Positions 24,561-34,324 of a DNA stretch of 64,000 bases are shown piece after piece. A program made the position numbers and the translations under genes. Under the pieces are notes generated by a model. That model saw only the letters and a program-made list of their open reading frames with translations, did no database searches and was not told where the DNA came from. The DNA is from Byssothecium circinans. Lineage: Eukaryota > Ascomycota > Dothideomycetes > Pleosporales > Massarinaceae. Numbering within the stretch: position 1 is the stretch's first letter; every line of letters begins with the position of its first letter. The stretch covers positions 454,303 to 518,302 of the forward strand of contig ML976987.1 in NCBI GenBank assembly GCA_010015675.1, written 5' to 3'.

Positions 24561-25518
24561 GAACTTGAAGTGAACAAGGATTGTATGTTGGTTATAGTGC
24601 CTCTATTCAACAACGGTATTAATGGGGCTAAAAATGCAGAATATTCAACGTTCAAGTGGCCGAGTTGTGGGTAGTCGCTTGTACTCGAAGTTCCTCCCTC
24701 GTTTGAACTGGCAACTGCGGCCTTTCCCCATCGTGATATCGAAAAAAGCCGGGGAAGGTAAACTAGAAATAAGCAGGCGATGTCAGGTGAGAGAGGGAAT
24801 AGACACTGCATTGCAGTGCCTTGTTGTCACTGCTCTAGGACTGTTTGTTGAAGTGCCACCAGCTGAGTTGTTCAACATTCGATCAAACGATGGTGAGCTC
24901 ATTGTGTAAGCCAGCTTAGTTAGATGATCTTGAAGCCGCACTGAGGTTGTGTTCGAATCATAGACTGCCTCGCAAACTTGTGACGTGCCATGAGAAGCGT
25001 CGCAAACGCAAGAAAATATCGGTCGCATGAGTGGGCATCACAAACCTGAGCTTCTATTCCTCGGTCGCCATGATATCAAGAACGTGGATAATGAAGCATC
25101 GCGATGAGGTTCAAGGAAGATCGTGAAGTACTTGATCTCATAGTATGGTCCAGGGGTTCACGCTGCTCAGCCCGCGCACTAGCCTTTTTGAGCCGTGATT
25201 TGCTTCTCGCCTTCCGCCTATCTCAACTTCATCCTTCACCATACACCGCCAGTTTCGTCCCGCATCAGCACCAGAACATCTCGTAATTATGGATGAAAGG
25301 CGGTAGACTTTAATTTAAACATGTAGGCAACAGAAACGACCGGAAGGCTCAGCCTCCTCACCAAAAGGATAAGTATGTGAGCTTTCCCCGCGAGAATGTG
25401 TATGCTATGAGGCTGTATCGATCCACACGTACACTCCAAAACATCTGAGTTACTTGTAAGGCTTCTGTACACACCTATATTACACTATCTGACAATCTAC
25501 AGCTGCCACACATTGATT
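24561..25518. other. Intergenic, possibly with a 5' exon of the minus-strand gene
   Basis: This is the divergent spacer between the uncharacterised minus-strand gene and the small plus-strand gene at 25519. A minus-strand frame at 24557-24811 may supply the missing first exon of the former. Nothing else is recognisable. Confidence 0.4.
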
Positions 25519-25857
25519 ATGCCACCGCCAGCAATCATATCATCCTTCCTCTCCGTGACCCCGCTCGAGCCCGTTCTCGTCTTCCACAACGCCGATGACG
25601 CAGCCTACTTCCAAACGCACTGCAAGCAAGGCCGCATTCTGCCCGATCAGCGATCCCGATGGGTTTTCCTACCAATGCCAGCGGGACTATTGAGAGTACG
25701 GACGGCGCGCTGTGGAGACGTCGCGTATGATTTCGACACCCATGGCCACGCGCGGGCATTCAATGATAGTATCAAAGGACTAGGCAGGATCTTCCAGAAT
25801 ACGAAGGAGAGGCCAGAAATGGAGAGGAGTGTTTATTTAGGCAAGCTGCTGAGATAA
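25519..25857 (+). CDS. Small uncharacterised protein (112 aa)
   Basis: This is a single-exon frame from the ATG at 25519 to the stop at 25855-25857. The sequence looks globular (LEPVLVFHNADDAAYFQTHC, then VFLPMPAGLLRVRTARCGD) with a basic C-terminus. It has normal codon use and its antisense frames are shorter, which favours a real gene, but no family is recognised and no regulatory signal stands out. It could also be one exon of a longer gene. Confidence 0.45.
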   Translation: MPPPAIISSFLSVTPLEPVLVFHNADDAAYFQTHCKQGRILPDQRSRWVFLPMPAGLLRVRTARCGDVAYDFDTHGHARAFNDSIKGLGRIFQNTKERPEMERSVYLGKLLR

Positions 25858-26309
25858 CCCGAGGGGGGGAGGGGGGTTTGTTGAAGACGAAATTTTGTTG
25901 CGAGAGGCTGCGTGACTAGGTCTCCATGATGATTGAGGAGTTTGGAACGTGCAAGTTGTCCAAGTATATCTTCTCGTGAATTTCATAATTCGGTCATTTC
26001 ATTCTACAAAAGTTCCATCTCAACCTTTTGGTTGCGCCATGCAAAGCGTTGCTTCCAGAGTCTTGCCGAGCTTTCGACCAAACCCCACATTCGGATTCCG
26101 TTGTCTGCCTTCGCTTCGCGACCAAGCTGCCTCCCTGAGAAGCTGAGACCCGTTCCCTCGCGCCTACCATAGTTAGGTCTTGGCACTTGCGGTATCAACT
26201 CAACTTCCGCCCGCGAACCACCTTCAACACCCCACATTCTTCACAAGCACCCCCTCGCTCAGTATCCAAACTAACATTCATATAGCTTTCGCTATCATCA
26301 GCGATCAAC
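25858..26309. other. Intergenic, no gene seen
   Basis: This is the spacer between two plus-strand genes. It has a G-rich tract just after the first stop codon (25861-25880) and a CT-rich leader before the ATG at 26310. Confidence 0.5.
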
Positions 26310-27555
26310 ATGCCCGCCTTCAACTTCCCTGGCAGTGGCATGTTACTGGACCTTGACGAATCTCCCCCAGGCTCGCCCGCGCGAACTCGCCGCTTTGCTG
26401 CCGAGTTTCCGCTCCACGCTGCGACTATGGATCCGGATGCTGTAGCGGAACGCCTCACTGGGTCAATGGATATGCTGACGGCTCGCCAGTCCGTCGGAGT
26501 CTCCATGCTTTCGGGTGCGGGCGCGGTTCTTGGTAGGATGCGTCGACCAGCAGAGTCTGAACGTCAAGCATACGAACTGGAGCCCGAACGGGTGCCCAAT
26601 TTTGGACCTGCTCAGCCTGAGGAGCCTTGGTCGACTGGCCCGCGCAAGCCTGTCACCACCCTAGTCAGCCTTCTTCCGCCCACGCAGTACAAGGAGAAGG
26701 CGGAGGAAGAGCGATCGGACGGCTATGTTAGCGCGCAATGTGCTGTGCTCAAGTTCTTGGAGAAAAACGCCTCGGATCAGCTAAGCCCTTCCCTCGCCAA
26801 CAAATTCACGGCTGCCATCGACCCCAAGGCCGGCTACCCTTCTGCGAAGGAAGCGCTTCGATTCTGCTATTACATGCGCTCACAGGGCTTCGACACATAC
26901 GCACGGTTTCCAAAAGGGAAGGGCATGCAATTCTTCGTTGCCACTGCCGAAACTCGCGGTGTTGCGGCGCGTGACAACCTTTACTGGGTAAGTGATATCA
27001 CCCGATACACTGAATGTAACGTTCTCTAACAGTCTTCCAGAGACAAGATCCCAAGTCAAACTACATCACCGAGGTCCGTCCTTCCCGTCACCGCCCGGGG
27101 CGGCAGGCATGGCAAGATGAGTATGCGCATCTTGTGTATGGCACTGGAGGCCGCGCTCAACAACAAGGACGAGTGCTAAGGCAATTAAATTTCCCAGCAG
27201 CGGATGAGTTCGTCCCCTGGGAACGTGCGGATGAGGAGGGCGATCAAGGTGATGATGAAGCAGAAGCTCCAGAGCCGAACACAGCGGACCAAGAGAACAA
27301 TCCAACCGCCGCTTTGCTGCACCAGCAGGTAGGCGACCAGCCTTAGCTCGGCGATCCGTGAGGGCTTGTCATGATGCCTCATCTAGAACATCTAATACTG
27401 ACGTGGCTATGCACAGGGCTGACGAGGAGAAAGCATGCTGGCACTGCGGACAAATGAACAACGCGTCTACCTATCTCTGCCAGAATGCGAATTGCGACAA
27501 AGCGGCCTTTGCGGAGTGCAGCGACAGTGCCTGTGGATGCCAGGGGAGGCATTAA
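26310..27555 (+). CDS. Uncharacterised protein with possible C-terminal Cys cluster
   Basis: Exon 1 (26310-26987) encodes a Pro-rich start, then a folded-looking core including SAQCAVLKFLEKN and KEALRFCYYMRSQGFDTYARF. A GTAAGT intron (26988-27040) leads to exon 2 from 27041 (RQDPKSNYITEVRPSRHR...), which runs to a stop at 27346 or to a GTAGGC donor after 27328. If spliced, the next frame to 27555 adds ACWHCGQMNNASTYLCQNANC and more Cys residues, resembling a small zinc-binding module. The strong acceptor at 27418 is out of phase; AG at 27426 is in phase but poorly placed. The two C-termini are therefore alternatives. The family is not recognised. Confidence 0.65.
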
Positions 27556-27770
27556 GCTGTTGGCTTCCGGCCAAGGCGCCGATCAAGGTTGCTCTGCGGT
27601 TGAATCTTCCAGTCTAACTCTCCTATGTCGCAAAGCTGGGCCTTGTACTGTACATTTTACATGAACGCCTGTTCTCTAGCTAGTTTCCTAGGTTGGATAT
27701 AGGAAAATTGACATTCTGCCGGCAGTTTATTAAATGAGGGACTACTCTGAAAGTAACGTGAAGCCCTCCT

Positions 27771-28556
27771 TCATACAAGGTGGAAGCCGTCCTTTACCCC
27801 TATCAACTCGACTTCCCTCCGAATTCTCTCATGACTAGTGAATAGCTCGAAGTACTCGCTATGCTTCATGCGCCACGCATCTACCTCCAACTCAGGCGGA
27901 AAGTAACCCGCATGCTCCCAGTCGAAAATACAGGTGACCTCTAGAGTCTTCGGCGAGATCATGATGTTGTGCCGAGCGAGGTCTCCATGGATAAAGACGA
28001 ATTCCTTTTCAGTCGACGTTATCGACTGCCAGGCTGCCCTGGGGACTCTCTCGGTGATGCGAGGCGGTGGAAGGACGAAGCCCTCTAGCCCGGTCATGTT
28101 AGACGTGAGCCGTCTAAGCCGGGGAAGAACGTGGTTGGTGATAAAGCTGTCGGTGTTCGCGTGGGCAATGTCGGCGTAGGTTTCGCATTCCCCATGAGAA
28201 ACATGGGCCTTTCGTCCTGATGACAGCATCCGACATTCCCTCCCAATGACTCCGAGTGTTATGCCGTGTACCCGTTCCATTGTCACGAAAGTGCGGCCCA
28301 TGTCATCTACCCCGTAGTCCAAGAGCTCTGGCACCGGAATGCTAGTATGTTGCCTGACAACCTTTAAGGCGTGGGCTTCATTAAGCAGACGCTCCTTCGA
28401 CCATTTCCATGGGCATCGTTTCCCGTCCGGTCCTTTTTGTAGTTGTTCTGGTAGAAGCTCGCGTTTGGTGAAGCTGCGCTCCCTCGCCACGTATTCTTTA
28501 ATCATGAGTGTCCGAACTTCAACGATCTCCCCGTACAGGTCTGGGACCGGCTCCAT
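27771..28556 (-). CDS. APH-like phosphotransferase/kinase
   Basis: A single-exon gene of 261 residues of the aminoglycoside-phosphotransferase/choline-kinase fold. Visible motifs are FIHGDLARHNIMI (Brenner motif, catalytic Asp and metal-binding Asn, near residue 190) and CIFDWEHAGYFPPELEVDAW (DFG-equivalent Asp). An upstream LNEAHALKVVRQHTSIPVPELLDYG matches the beta3/alphaC region. Fungi carry many such proteins; substrates are mostly unknown and resistance should not be assumed. The N-terminal glycine loop is not obvious, so a short upstream exon may be missing, but the ATG at 28556 gives a reasonable length. Confidence 0.85.
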   Translation of the reverse strand: MEPVPDLYGEIVEVRTLMIKEYVARERSFTKRELLPEQLQKGPDGKRCPWKWSKERLLNEAHALKVVRQHTSIPVPELLDYGVDDMGRTFVTMERVHGITLGVIGRECRMLSSGRKAHVSHGECETYADIAHANTDSFITNHVLPRLRRLTSNMTGLEGFVLPPPRITERVPRAAWQSITSTEKEFVFIHGDLARHNIMISPKTLEVTCIFDWEHAGYFPPELEVDAWRMKHSEYFELFTSHERIRREVELIGVKDGFHLV

Positions 28557-29030
28557 AGGTCGCAGGGTGCAATGATCTTCGGATATCTTTTTGCCCTGGA
28601 AGTGATACGGGAGAGGTTGTGGTTGATGCTGCAGAGGCTCTAAGACAGCGGATGCGTAGTCGTGTCACTTACCCTCTGAAGGGGTTTGGTGGTGGTTTGG
28701 GCGGTTCGGTGGTGCTTTATTTTATCACATGCTTTTTTTCGCCATGCCTTATTTGTCACATGCTTTCTTATTTCACATGCCTTATTTTATCATAGTTGTG
28801 CCTTATTATCATATAATCAATTATGAATCTACGCAGCGAGAGAAAGAAAGAGAGAGGGAGAGATATCTCCTACCAAGAGAGAGATTGCCTACCGAGGGAG
28901 AGATCTCCTACCAGGAGGGAGAGAAGCTTCTCCTAAGTGTAGAATGTGAACCGGTGAATACTCCGGTGGGGAGCCGGAGGCAAGGTAACCTACCTACCTT
29001 TTCACCCCCTACTATCGTATGGTTTACTCT
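28557..29030. other. Spacer with low-complexity sequence
   Basis: This stretch holds an AT-rich part (28718-28830) with repeated CACATG(C)CTT-like words, then the purine-rich repeat described separately. No gene is supported. Confidence 0.5.
28837..28936. repeat. Purine-rich imperfect tandem repeat
   Basis: GAGA/GGGAGAG blocks alternate with ATCTCCTACC and TTGCCTACC words in about two imperfect copies of a roughly 40-bp unit. Several GAGATCTC-like short palindromes occur. Origin is unknown. Confidence 0.6.
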
Positions 29031-29049
29031 CCTACAATAGGGGAGACAG

Positions 29050-29594
29050 TTTCCGCAGTGATGGCGACAATACTGCTATTTTCAAAGGTCAGACAACCTT
29101 TCCGTCCTGCCTCCTAGTCGCTCTCAACTTCGTCAGCGGAGGCACCCCTATCCCCATCCATCACACTCCACCCTAACCGCATTTACTAAATTGTCTCAAC
29201 TCGCTGCTCAACAAGAGTTGACCACACTTCTCGAGAGTGGCGGCGGGTACGTACTCCGCTCCACATCGTGCGATCAGGATCTAACTAATCTCTCCTTCTA
29301 GCTGTATCTCCGAACTCCTCGAGCTCATAGACCCCCTTAATAGGCGCAGCAACCTTCCTGAATGGTAGAAACGAGAACATCAGGCCCAGCGCAAGCCATC
29401 CGGTCAATGCAAATGAGAACAGGGCAACCGTTGTCGTAAATGGCACACTCTACAGTACATCTACCGCCACGAAGTCCTATAGTACCAACATCAGTGCTTT
29501 CCCTGGGTACGAGACTTGCGATCATGACTCCCAACTGCTATTTGACGAAGATGAGATCAGGGATATGCTAGCGTACGCGGAGGGTGATGACTGA
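29050..29594 (+). pseudogene. Degenerate ORF, origin unknown
   Basis: Two coding-like stretches lie in different frames. The first (about 29177-29365) reads TAFTKLSQLAAQQELTTLLE, then crosses a plausible 61-nt intron (GTACGT donor, TAACTAAT branch, TTCTAG acceptor) into GCISELLELIDPLNRRSNL and a TAG. A second frame then reads to an acidic end (LLFDEDEIRDMLAYAEGDD, stop at 29592-29594). At least one TAG and one TGA in the first frame could be C-to-T changes of CAG and CGA. It looks like a decayed gene or mobile-element gene, but the family is not recognised. Confidence 0.4.
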
Positions 29595-30982
29595 GGACGA
29601 CTTCTAGGCGATAGTTGGATAGTGTAGTCCCAAAGATGAATGTTCACTATGCAGTTTCAATCATGTTGATGAGTTGACTTGCGTTTTATTGTTTTCTGGG
29701 GATATGTGGTTCCGAGTTGTCATGAAAAGTTGGTAGCTCTACTAAGGCCCTCCAGACCAGGCCACAATACAAACGGCTGCCCTACGGAACTGACTTTCTA
29801 CAAGGCGTGGTACTCTATACTACAACCCTCGGGGTTTTCCTTGAACAGTACTATTATATTGCTCAATTGAAGGGGCACGATAGGCATATAAGACGAGGTC
29901 ATAAATTAATCGATCGATGATGTATTGACCCTAGCCTATCCTTTCTTTTCCCTCCATCCATCCATCCATTCCAGTGAAACAACCCAAATATACTCCAAGA
30001 AGGGCTCATGCCAGAGCCTACCCAGTCCGATGTTAGGGCGAGACCCAAACCGGTCTGGCAGATAACGAACAACTCCAAGCGCATGGAAAACCAAATGGGA
30101 CAAACGAGACAGAACATAACATGGGAGATGACAACCCCAATCCACACTCCATATCCCTATCGCTGCCTATGTACAGGTGGATTGAAGTTGTATGGGGTGC
30201 TGATGAAGGAGCAATATGCGTTGGTCTTTGGAAACGCGCTTGCCGCGAGAAGAGAAGAAAGAGGAGGCTTGATAGGAAATGGGACTGTCGTCCAGAGAGT
30301 GTGTATGGTATGGTCGAAGAGTAGGTAAAGGAAAATACTCGCGAGGAGGTAGAGAGTGTGGGTTATGTCGAAGGGAACAAGTCCCGTAGAAAACGCTCGC
30401 ACTAGATACTAGAGACTAGAACATTAAGGGGGTACGTAATTCGCACTCGCATTAAGCTCCGCGTGGAGTCGTGTGGTGGTCCTGAAAACCTATGAAGTCA
30501 AGAAAGGAGATCGACACCAGAAGGGAAGAAAACAGACAAATGGAATGTCAAAAGAGTTCGAACTAAGGGAATGGCGTGTGGTGATGGTGTAATGGCGCGG
30601 TTCCGTGCGGCAGCAATGATTGATGTGCGTGCCGGATTGTTTCCAGAAGGATGGAGTGATTGTGTGTTGAAACACTTGTGTTGGCAGTGAAGTGTTTCGA
30701 GTGGCGCGGCCTGAATGGGCTGTGCGCGGGTTGGTGGCTTAAAGCTGGGCCGGGAATACGGGAATCTAGCGGCACTAACCGTGGAGGATGCGGATCCTAC
30801 GCGGCTGGGATATTGGACCTAGAGTGTGTTTTCTCTTTCCGGTATCCTTGGTCAGTGGCTCTGTGGGCGCCGGTATGCAGTCGTTCCGTTGTTAAGCGTC
30901 TTAGAGTTGATACGCACGGTGGAGACACCGAGGTCTTCCTATACAGACATGGTTTGAGTAAATGGTATCGGACACTCGATGT
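29595..30982. other. Intergenic, no gene seen
   Basis: This is the downstream region of the phosphatase gene. Frames are short and without motifs. A CCAT/ATCC-type short repeat lies at 29951-29970. Confidence 0.5.
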
Positions 30983-33900
30983 TCACAGTACGTCCCAGAT
31001 ATTGCGGACAATCGGGCTGCTGCCAGTCTGGACTGGGCTTCTAGGGTCCTCGTCCAGCGATTTTTGGGGCGTCCATTGTCGCTTCTCAGTCCATTCGGTA
31101 CGGGCTTGACCATCCTTGATTGTCTCGTTTGATGAGGCTGGGCTGTTATCGTAGGTAGATGAAGCTGGTAATTCGAAATGGAACGGATTGCGAGTGAACT
31201 CTTCGGCGCGTGGCGACATCAACGCGTCCAGATCGTCAACAGCTTGTGCTGGCTTCGTAGTCTGATGTGAAAGCACAGCCTCCATTTCCGTTTGGAGCTT
31301 ATGGAGTCGACGTTGTTCGCGTATGTTGGGCGAAGAGAACCTCGTGCGCAGACCCGGTTGCTGTGGGGGTGTGGGTGTTGATAGCGTGAGCTGTACAGGC
31401 TTGCTTGGCGTTATTGGGGCTTCCTGCACCGTTGTGTCCAGTTTGGAAACCGGTCCACCAACTGATGGAACAGCGAGTTGTGTAGATGCAGCACCAAGGC
31501 TGTCCATTCGCCCATCCAAATTTATAGGTTTAGCAGGTTCAATGACCACGGGAGGAACAGTAGATGTTGCCTGTGCTGTACCATTGAGAGACACGAATCC
31601 ATTAGACATTTCGGGTTGTGCAAGGTGTGATGGAGGGGGGATGGCTTGAAACGAAGGCCGGCGGAGGTCAGGTTGAGCAAGCCGTGGTGGTGTCAGGCCA
31701 GATAGTCTCTTATGGAGATCCGAGGGGAATTCAAAGCGTGTCGGGGACGTTAGGCCAAATGGATCTTCGTCTTCCACCTTCGGTTTCAGAGGCGTCATGT
31801 GAAATTCAGATGCTCGCGGTGATGTAATACTTTCCTCCGTGTCACTGGCGCGTCCAAAAATATCCGAAGGAAACTCTGTTCTCACAGGCGATGTGACCTC
31901 GAAGTCTTGGGAATCTTCTCTGTCCCGTGGGAAGGAGTGCATTCCGAGAGACGGCGAGTCAAGATTGAGCGTTGAAGCACGTGGCGAGAACATGCCAAAG
32001 GACTGTTCAACATTATCGTGACGCAGGCCGGCCATGTGGGATTCGGAGGACCTAGGAATTAGGGGTGGAGGTGGTGGGTGCATGTCGTCCGTAGTAGGTG
32101 ATGACGCACTAGAACTGTGGTCGCGCGATGGTGGCCAAGGACTGAGATTGAACGACGTCTTCGTAGGCGACATCAAGCCAGTGTCATCGTCATCCGGAGC
32201 AAAAGAGGGTATATTGAATGACGGTACAGCAGGAGACCTCAGAGCCCCAAAACTGAGAGGCTGTACTGGAGCATGCAACACACTTGGATTAGGCGAAGTC
32301 CGTGGTCGTTCTGGTGCAGTATTGTCGTCGTAGCTTCGAAAGGGCAATTGCCTGGAGAAGTTTGGGGCAGGGAGCGCTTTCAGGCCATCCTCTCGCTGTG
32401 TTGACCCCTCTTCGACTGCAGGGACCACTTGTTCTGAGACGTCGTTGTTCGATATAGAGAGTACCGGAATGACATGTCCTGCGGGATCGACGTAGGGCGT
32501 GGCTTTGGGGGAGGACTTGGGCGACAAGTCAAAGTGAGTGTCACTGGCAGCCCATGACTGTCGGAATCCAGGCGAAAACAGGGAAGAACCCGATGGCGCT
32601 GAAAGAGGACCAGGCGATAGCATGATCAAGTTTCCTGTGCTGGCACGCTGCGAATTCATGTCGAGGTCAGGCGGCAAAGGCGCAGTGCGAGGTGTTCGCG
32701 GAGCAGAGGAAACCCCTCTCTCGAAGGGCGAGTGACGATTGCTGGTAGTAGAGACACCTGTTGGTAGGCCTGCAGAACGTCGACCAAATGGCTGGTTGAG
32801 ATAGGACCGATTGTCGTTCGGCTTGCCCAAAGTATTGCGGTATTCCTGGAGCTGCATGATCAGGCTCATATTCGGGCCTATCCACTTGCTACGCTTTTTG
32901 ACTACGTCGTACGTATCTTGCACGCTCCCTTGGGTGTTCTTGAAAATTCCGTACGCAACGATAAGACTGGCAGATCGACTAACACCACACTGGCAGTGAA
33001 CAAGAATGCGTTTGCCTTCCTTCACTCGCTCGTCCATAGTCCGCACAAGTTTGTGGAGATCTGCTACGATGTCCGTGTTGTGTTCCCACGGCATGTGGAT
33101 ATACTCGGGCGTCTTGTACATCTTGCCGTTGATTTCGCGCTCGCCTGCTGGCATAACTTGCATAACGGGAGTAGCTTTTGGTGTCGGAGGTGAACTATCT
33201 GCGCCGCTTGCCCGTTTAGAAAGGGCGGCAAAATCAGGGTTCTCTGCTGCAGGCCCGTCAACACGCCTGGCATTGATGTCCTTTTCCAACTGCGAAGCTG
33301 GTGTGGTGAAGGGATTCTTGACTTCACTAGCGACATTGATGATGACATCGAAATTGCAGGCCTGTTCGAGTGTCGGCTCACAGTATAGAAAGATGCCTGA
33401 GGGATAGATCTCAATGGGGCCATTTGGGTATGCTGCGGGCTTCTCCTCGCGAGATTGCGGAATGTCAAAGTTTGGCTCCTGGTCTTCCTCCTCTTCCATT
33501 TCATACGGAACCTCGAACAGCCCACTAGGTTTCGTCTGCACGGTCTTCAGAATGGGTAGATGCATACCGCCAGAAGGGCCGGTGCTGGGTGAACAGAGAG
33601 GCAGCGATGGGGACGACTGGAAATGACGTAGAGTAGGACGGCTTCCTGCTGGAGTGGACGGGATGATTAGCCTCATCGGCTTGTTCTCGTTGCTTCCGGG
33701 CGTGGATATGGTCAAGCTCAGGTTCGATGGCCGTCGCTTGGGCGGCGTAGGCGGCTTGATGAAGGATGGCGAGGCTGGCGCAGAAGTGTTCTTTTCCTTC
33801 TTCTCTATCACAAGGGTCGTAGCATTTTGGGTAGATCGCAGGTTTCCCAGTGAGGAGGAGGTGTTGATACCGAGGTTTTTCAAGTTCCGCGGCTTCCTTG

Positions 33901-34324
33901 CAGGCGTCGTGGGTCGTGCGAGTTCGAAGAAAGTGTTTGGGCTGGAGTCCTGCGAGCCGATGTCCGTTCTTCGTGACCTGAAGTCGGCCACAAACGAAGA
34001 ATTGACACGCGCGACTGGTGACTCGGGTGAAGGCCCCGGCGACGGGTCTGTAACGGTGGACGAATCCATTGTTGATATCGTGGTCGTCGGCGAGTTGTCC
34101 GACGATGCAGTCGACGTGCTGTCCCGGCTGTCGCGGTGGAGGTGGAAGGAGGAAAACGGTACGCCGGCGTGGGCGTTCCCACTCGAGACTGGGTGCGCTA
34201 TCGAGCCATGTGCGCTGGTCTTGTCTGGGTCGGATTGGGTCTTGGGATGGGAGTTGTGTGCCTTGTCGCCAAATACAGCGCCGAAGGAGGGCATCGGTGC
34301 AAAGGAGCGCGGGCCGGTTTGCAT
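30983..34324 (-). CDS. Long Msg5-like dual-specificity (MAPK) phosphatase
   Basis: A single-exon gene of 1113 residues. The DSP catalytic loop is HCQCGVSRSASLIVAYGI: His443, nucleophile Cys444 and Arg450 form HC(x5)R, with the general-acid region around MPWEHNTDI (residues 411-419). This loop closely resembles yeast Msg5, which dephosphorylates MAP kinases. The DSP domain spans about residues 300-500 and contains an insert (residues about 340-400) before the active site. The N-terminal 290 residues are Ser/Pro-rich and carry a basic-hydrophobic KRRPSNLSL motif (196-204) of the MAPK-docking type. The 600-residue C-terminal tail has many SP/TP sites (SPTRFEFPSD, SPRASEFHM), suggesting MAPK or CDK phosphorylation. 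Docking and regulation are inference. Confidence 0.88.
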   Translation of the reverse strand: MQTGPRSFAPMPSFGAVFGDKAHNSHPKTQSDPDKTSAHGSIAHPVSSGNAHAGVPFSSFHLHRDSRDSTSTASSDNSPTTTISTMDSSTVTDPSPGPSPESPVARVNSSFVADFRSRRTDIGSQDSSPNTFFELARPTTPARKPRNLKNLGINTSSSLGNLRSTQNATTLVIEKKEKNTSAPASPSFIKPPTPPKRRPSNLSLTISTPGSNENKPMRLIIPSTPAGSRPTLRHFQSSPSLPLCSPSTGPSGGMHLPILKTVQTKPSGLFEVPYEMEEEEDQEPNFDIPQSREEKPAAYPNGPIEIYPSGIFLYCEPTLEQACNFDVIINVASEVKNPFTTPASQLEKDINARRVDGPAAENPDFAALSKRASGADSSPPTPKATPVMQVMPAGEREINGKMYKTPEYIHMPWEHNTDIVADLHKLVRTMDERVKEGKRILVHCQCGVSRSASLIVAYGIFKNTQGSVQDTYDVVKKRSKWIGPNMSLIMQLQEYRNTLGKPNDNRSYLNQPFGRRSAGLPTGVSTTSNRHSPFERGVSSAPRTPRTAPLPPDLDMNSQRASTGNLIMLSPGPLSAPSGSSLFSPGFRQSWAASDTHFDLSPKSSPKATPYVDPAGHVIPVLSISNNDVSEQVVPAVEEGSTQREDGLKALPAPNFSRQLPFRSYDDNTAPERPRTSPNPSVLHAPVQPLSFGALRSPAVPSFNIPSFAPDDDDTGLMSPTKTSFNLSPWPPSRDHSSSASSPTTDDMHPPPPPLIPRSSESHMAGLRHDNVEQSFGMFSPRASTLNLDSPSLGMHSFPRDREDSQDFEVTSPVRTEFPSDIFGRASDTEESITSPRASEFHMTPLKPKVEDEDPFGLTSPTRFEFPSDLHKRLSGLTPPRLAQPDLRRPSFQAIPPPSHLAQPEMSNGFVSLNGTAQATSTVPPVVIEPAKPINLDGRMDSLGAASTQLAVPSVGGPVSKLDTTVQEAPITPSKPVQLTLSTPTPPQQPGLRTRFSSPNIREQRRLHKLQTEMEAVLSHQTTKPAQAVDDLDALMSPRAEEFTRNPFHFELPASSTYDNSPASSNETIKDGQARTEWTEKRQWTPQKSLDEDPRSPVQTGSSPIVRNIWDVL

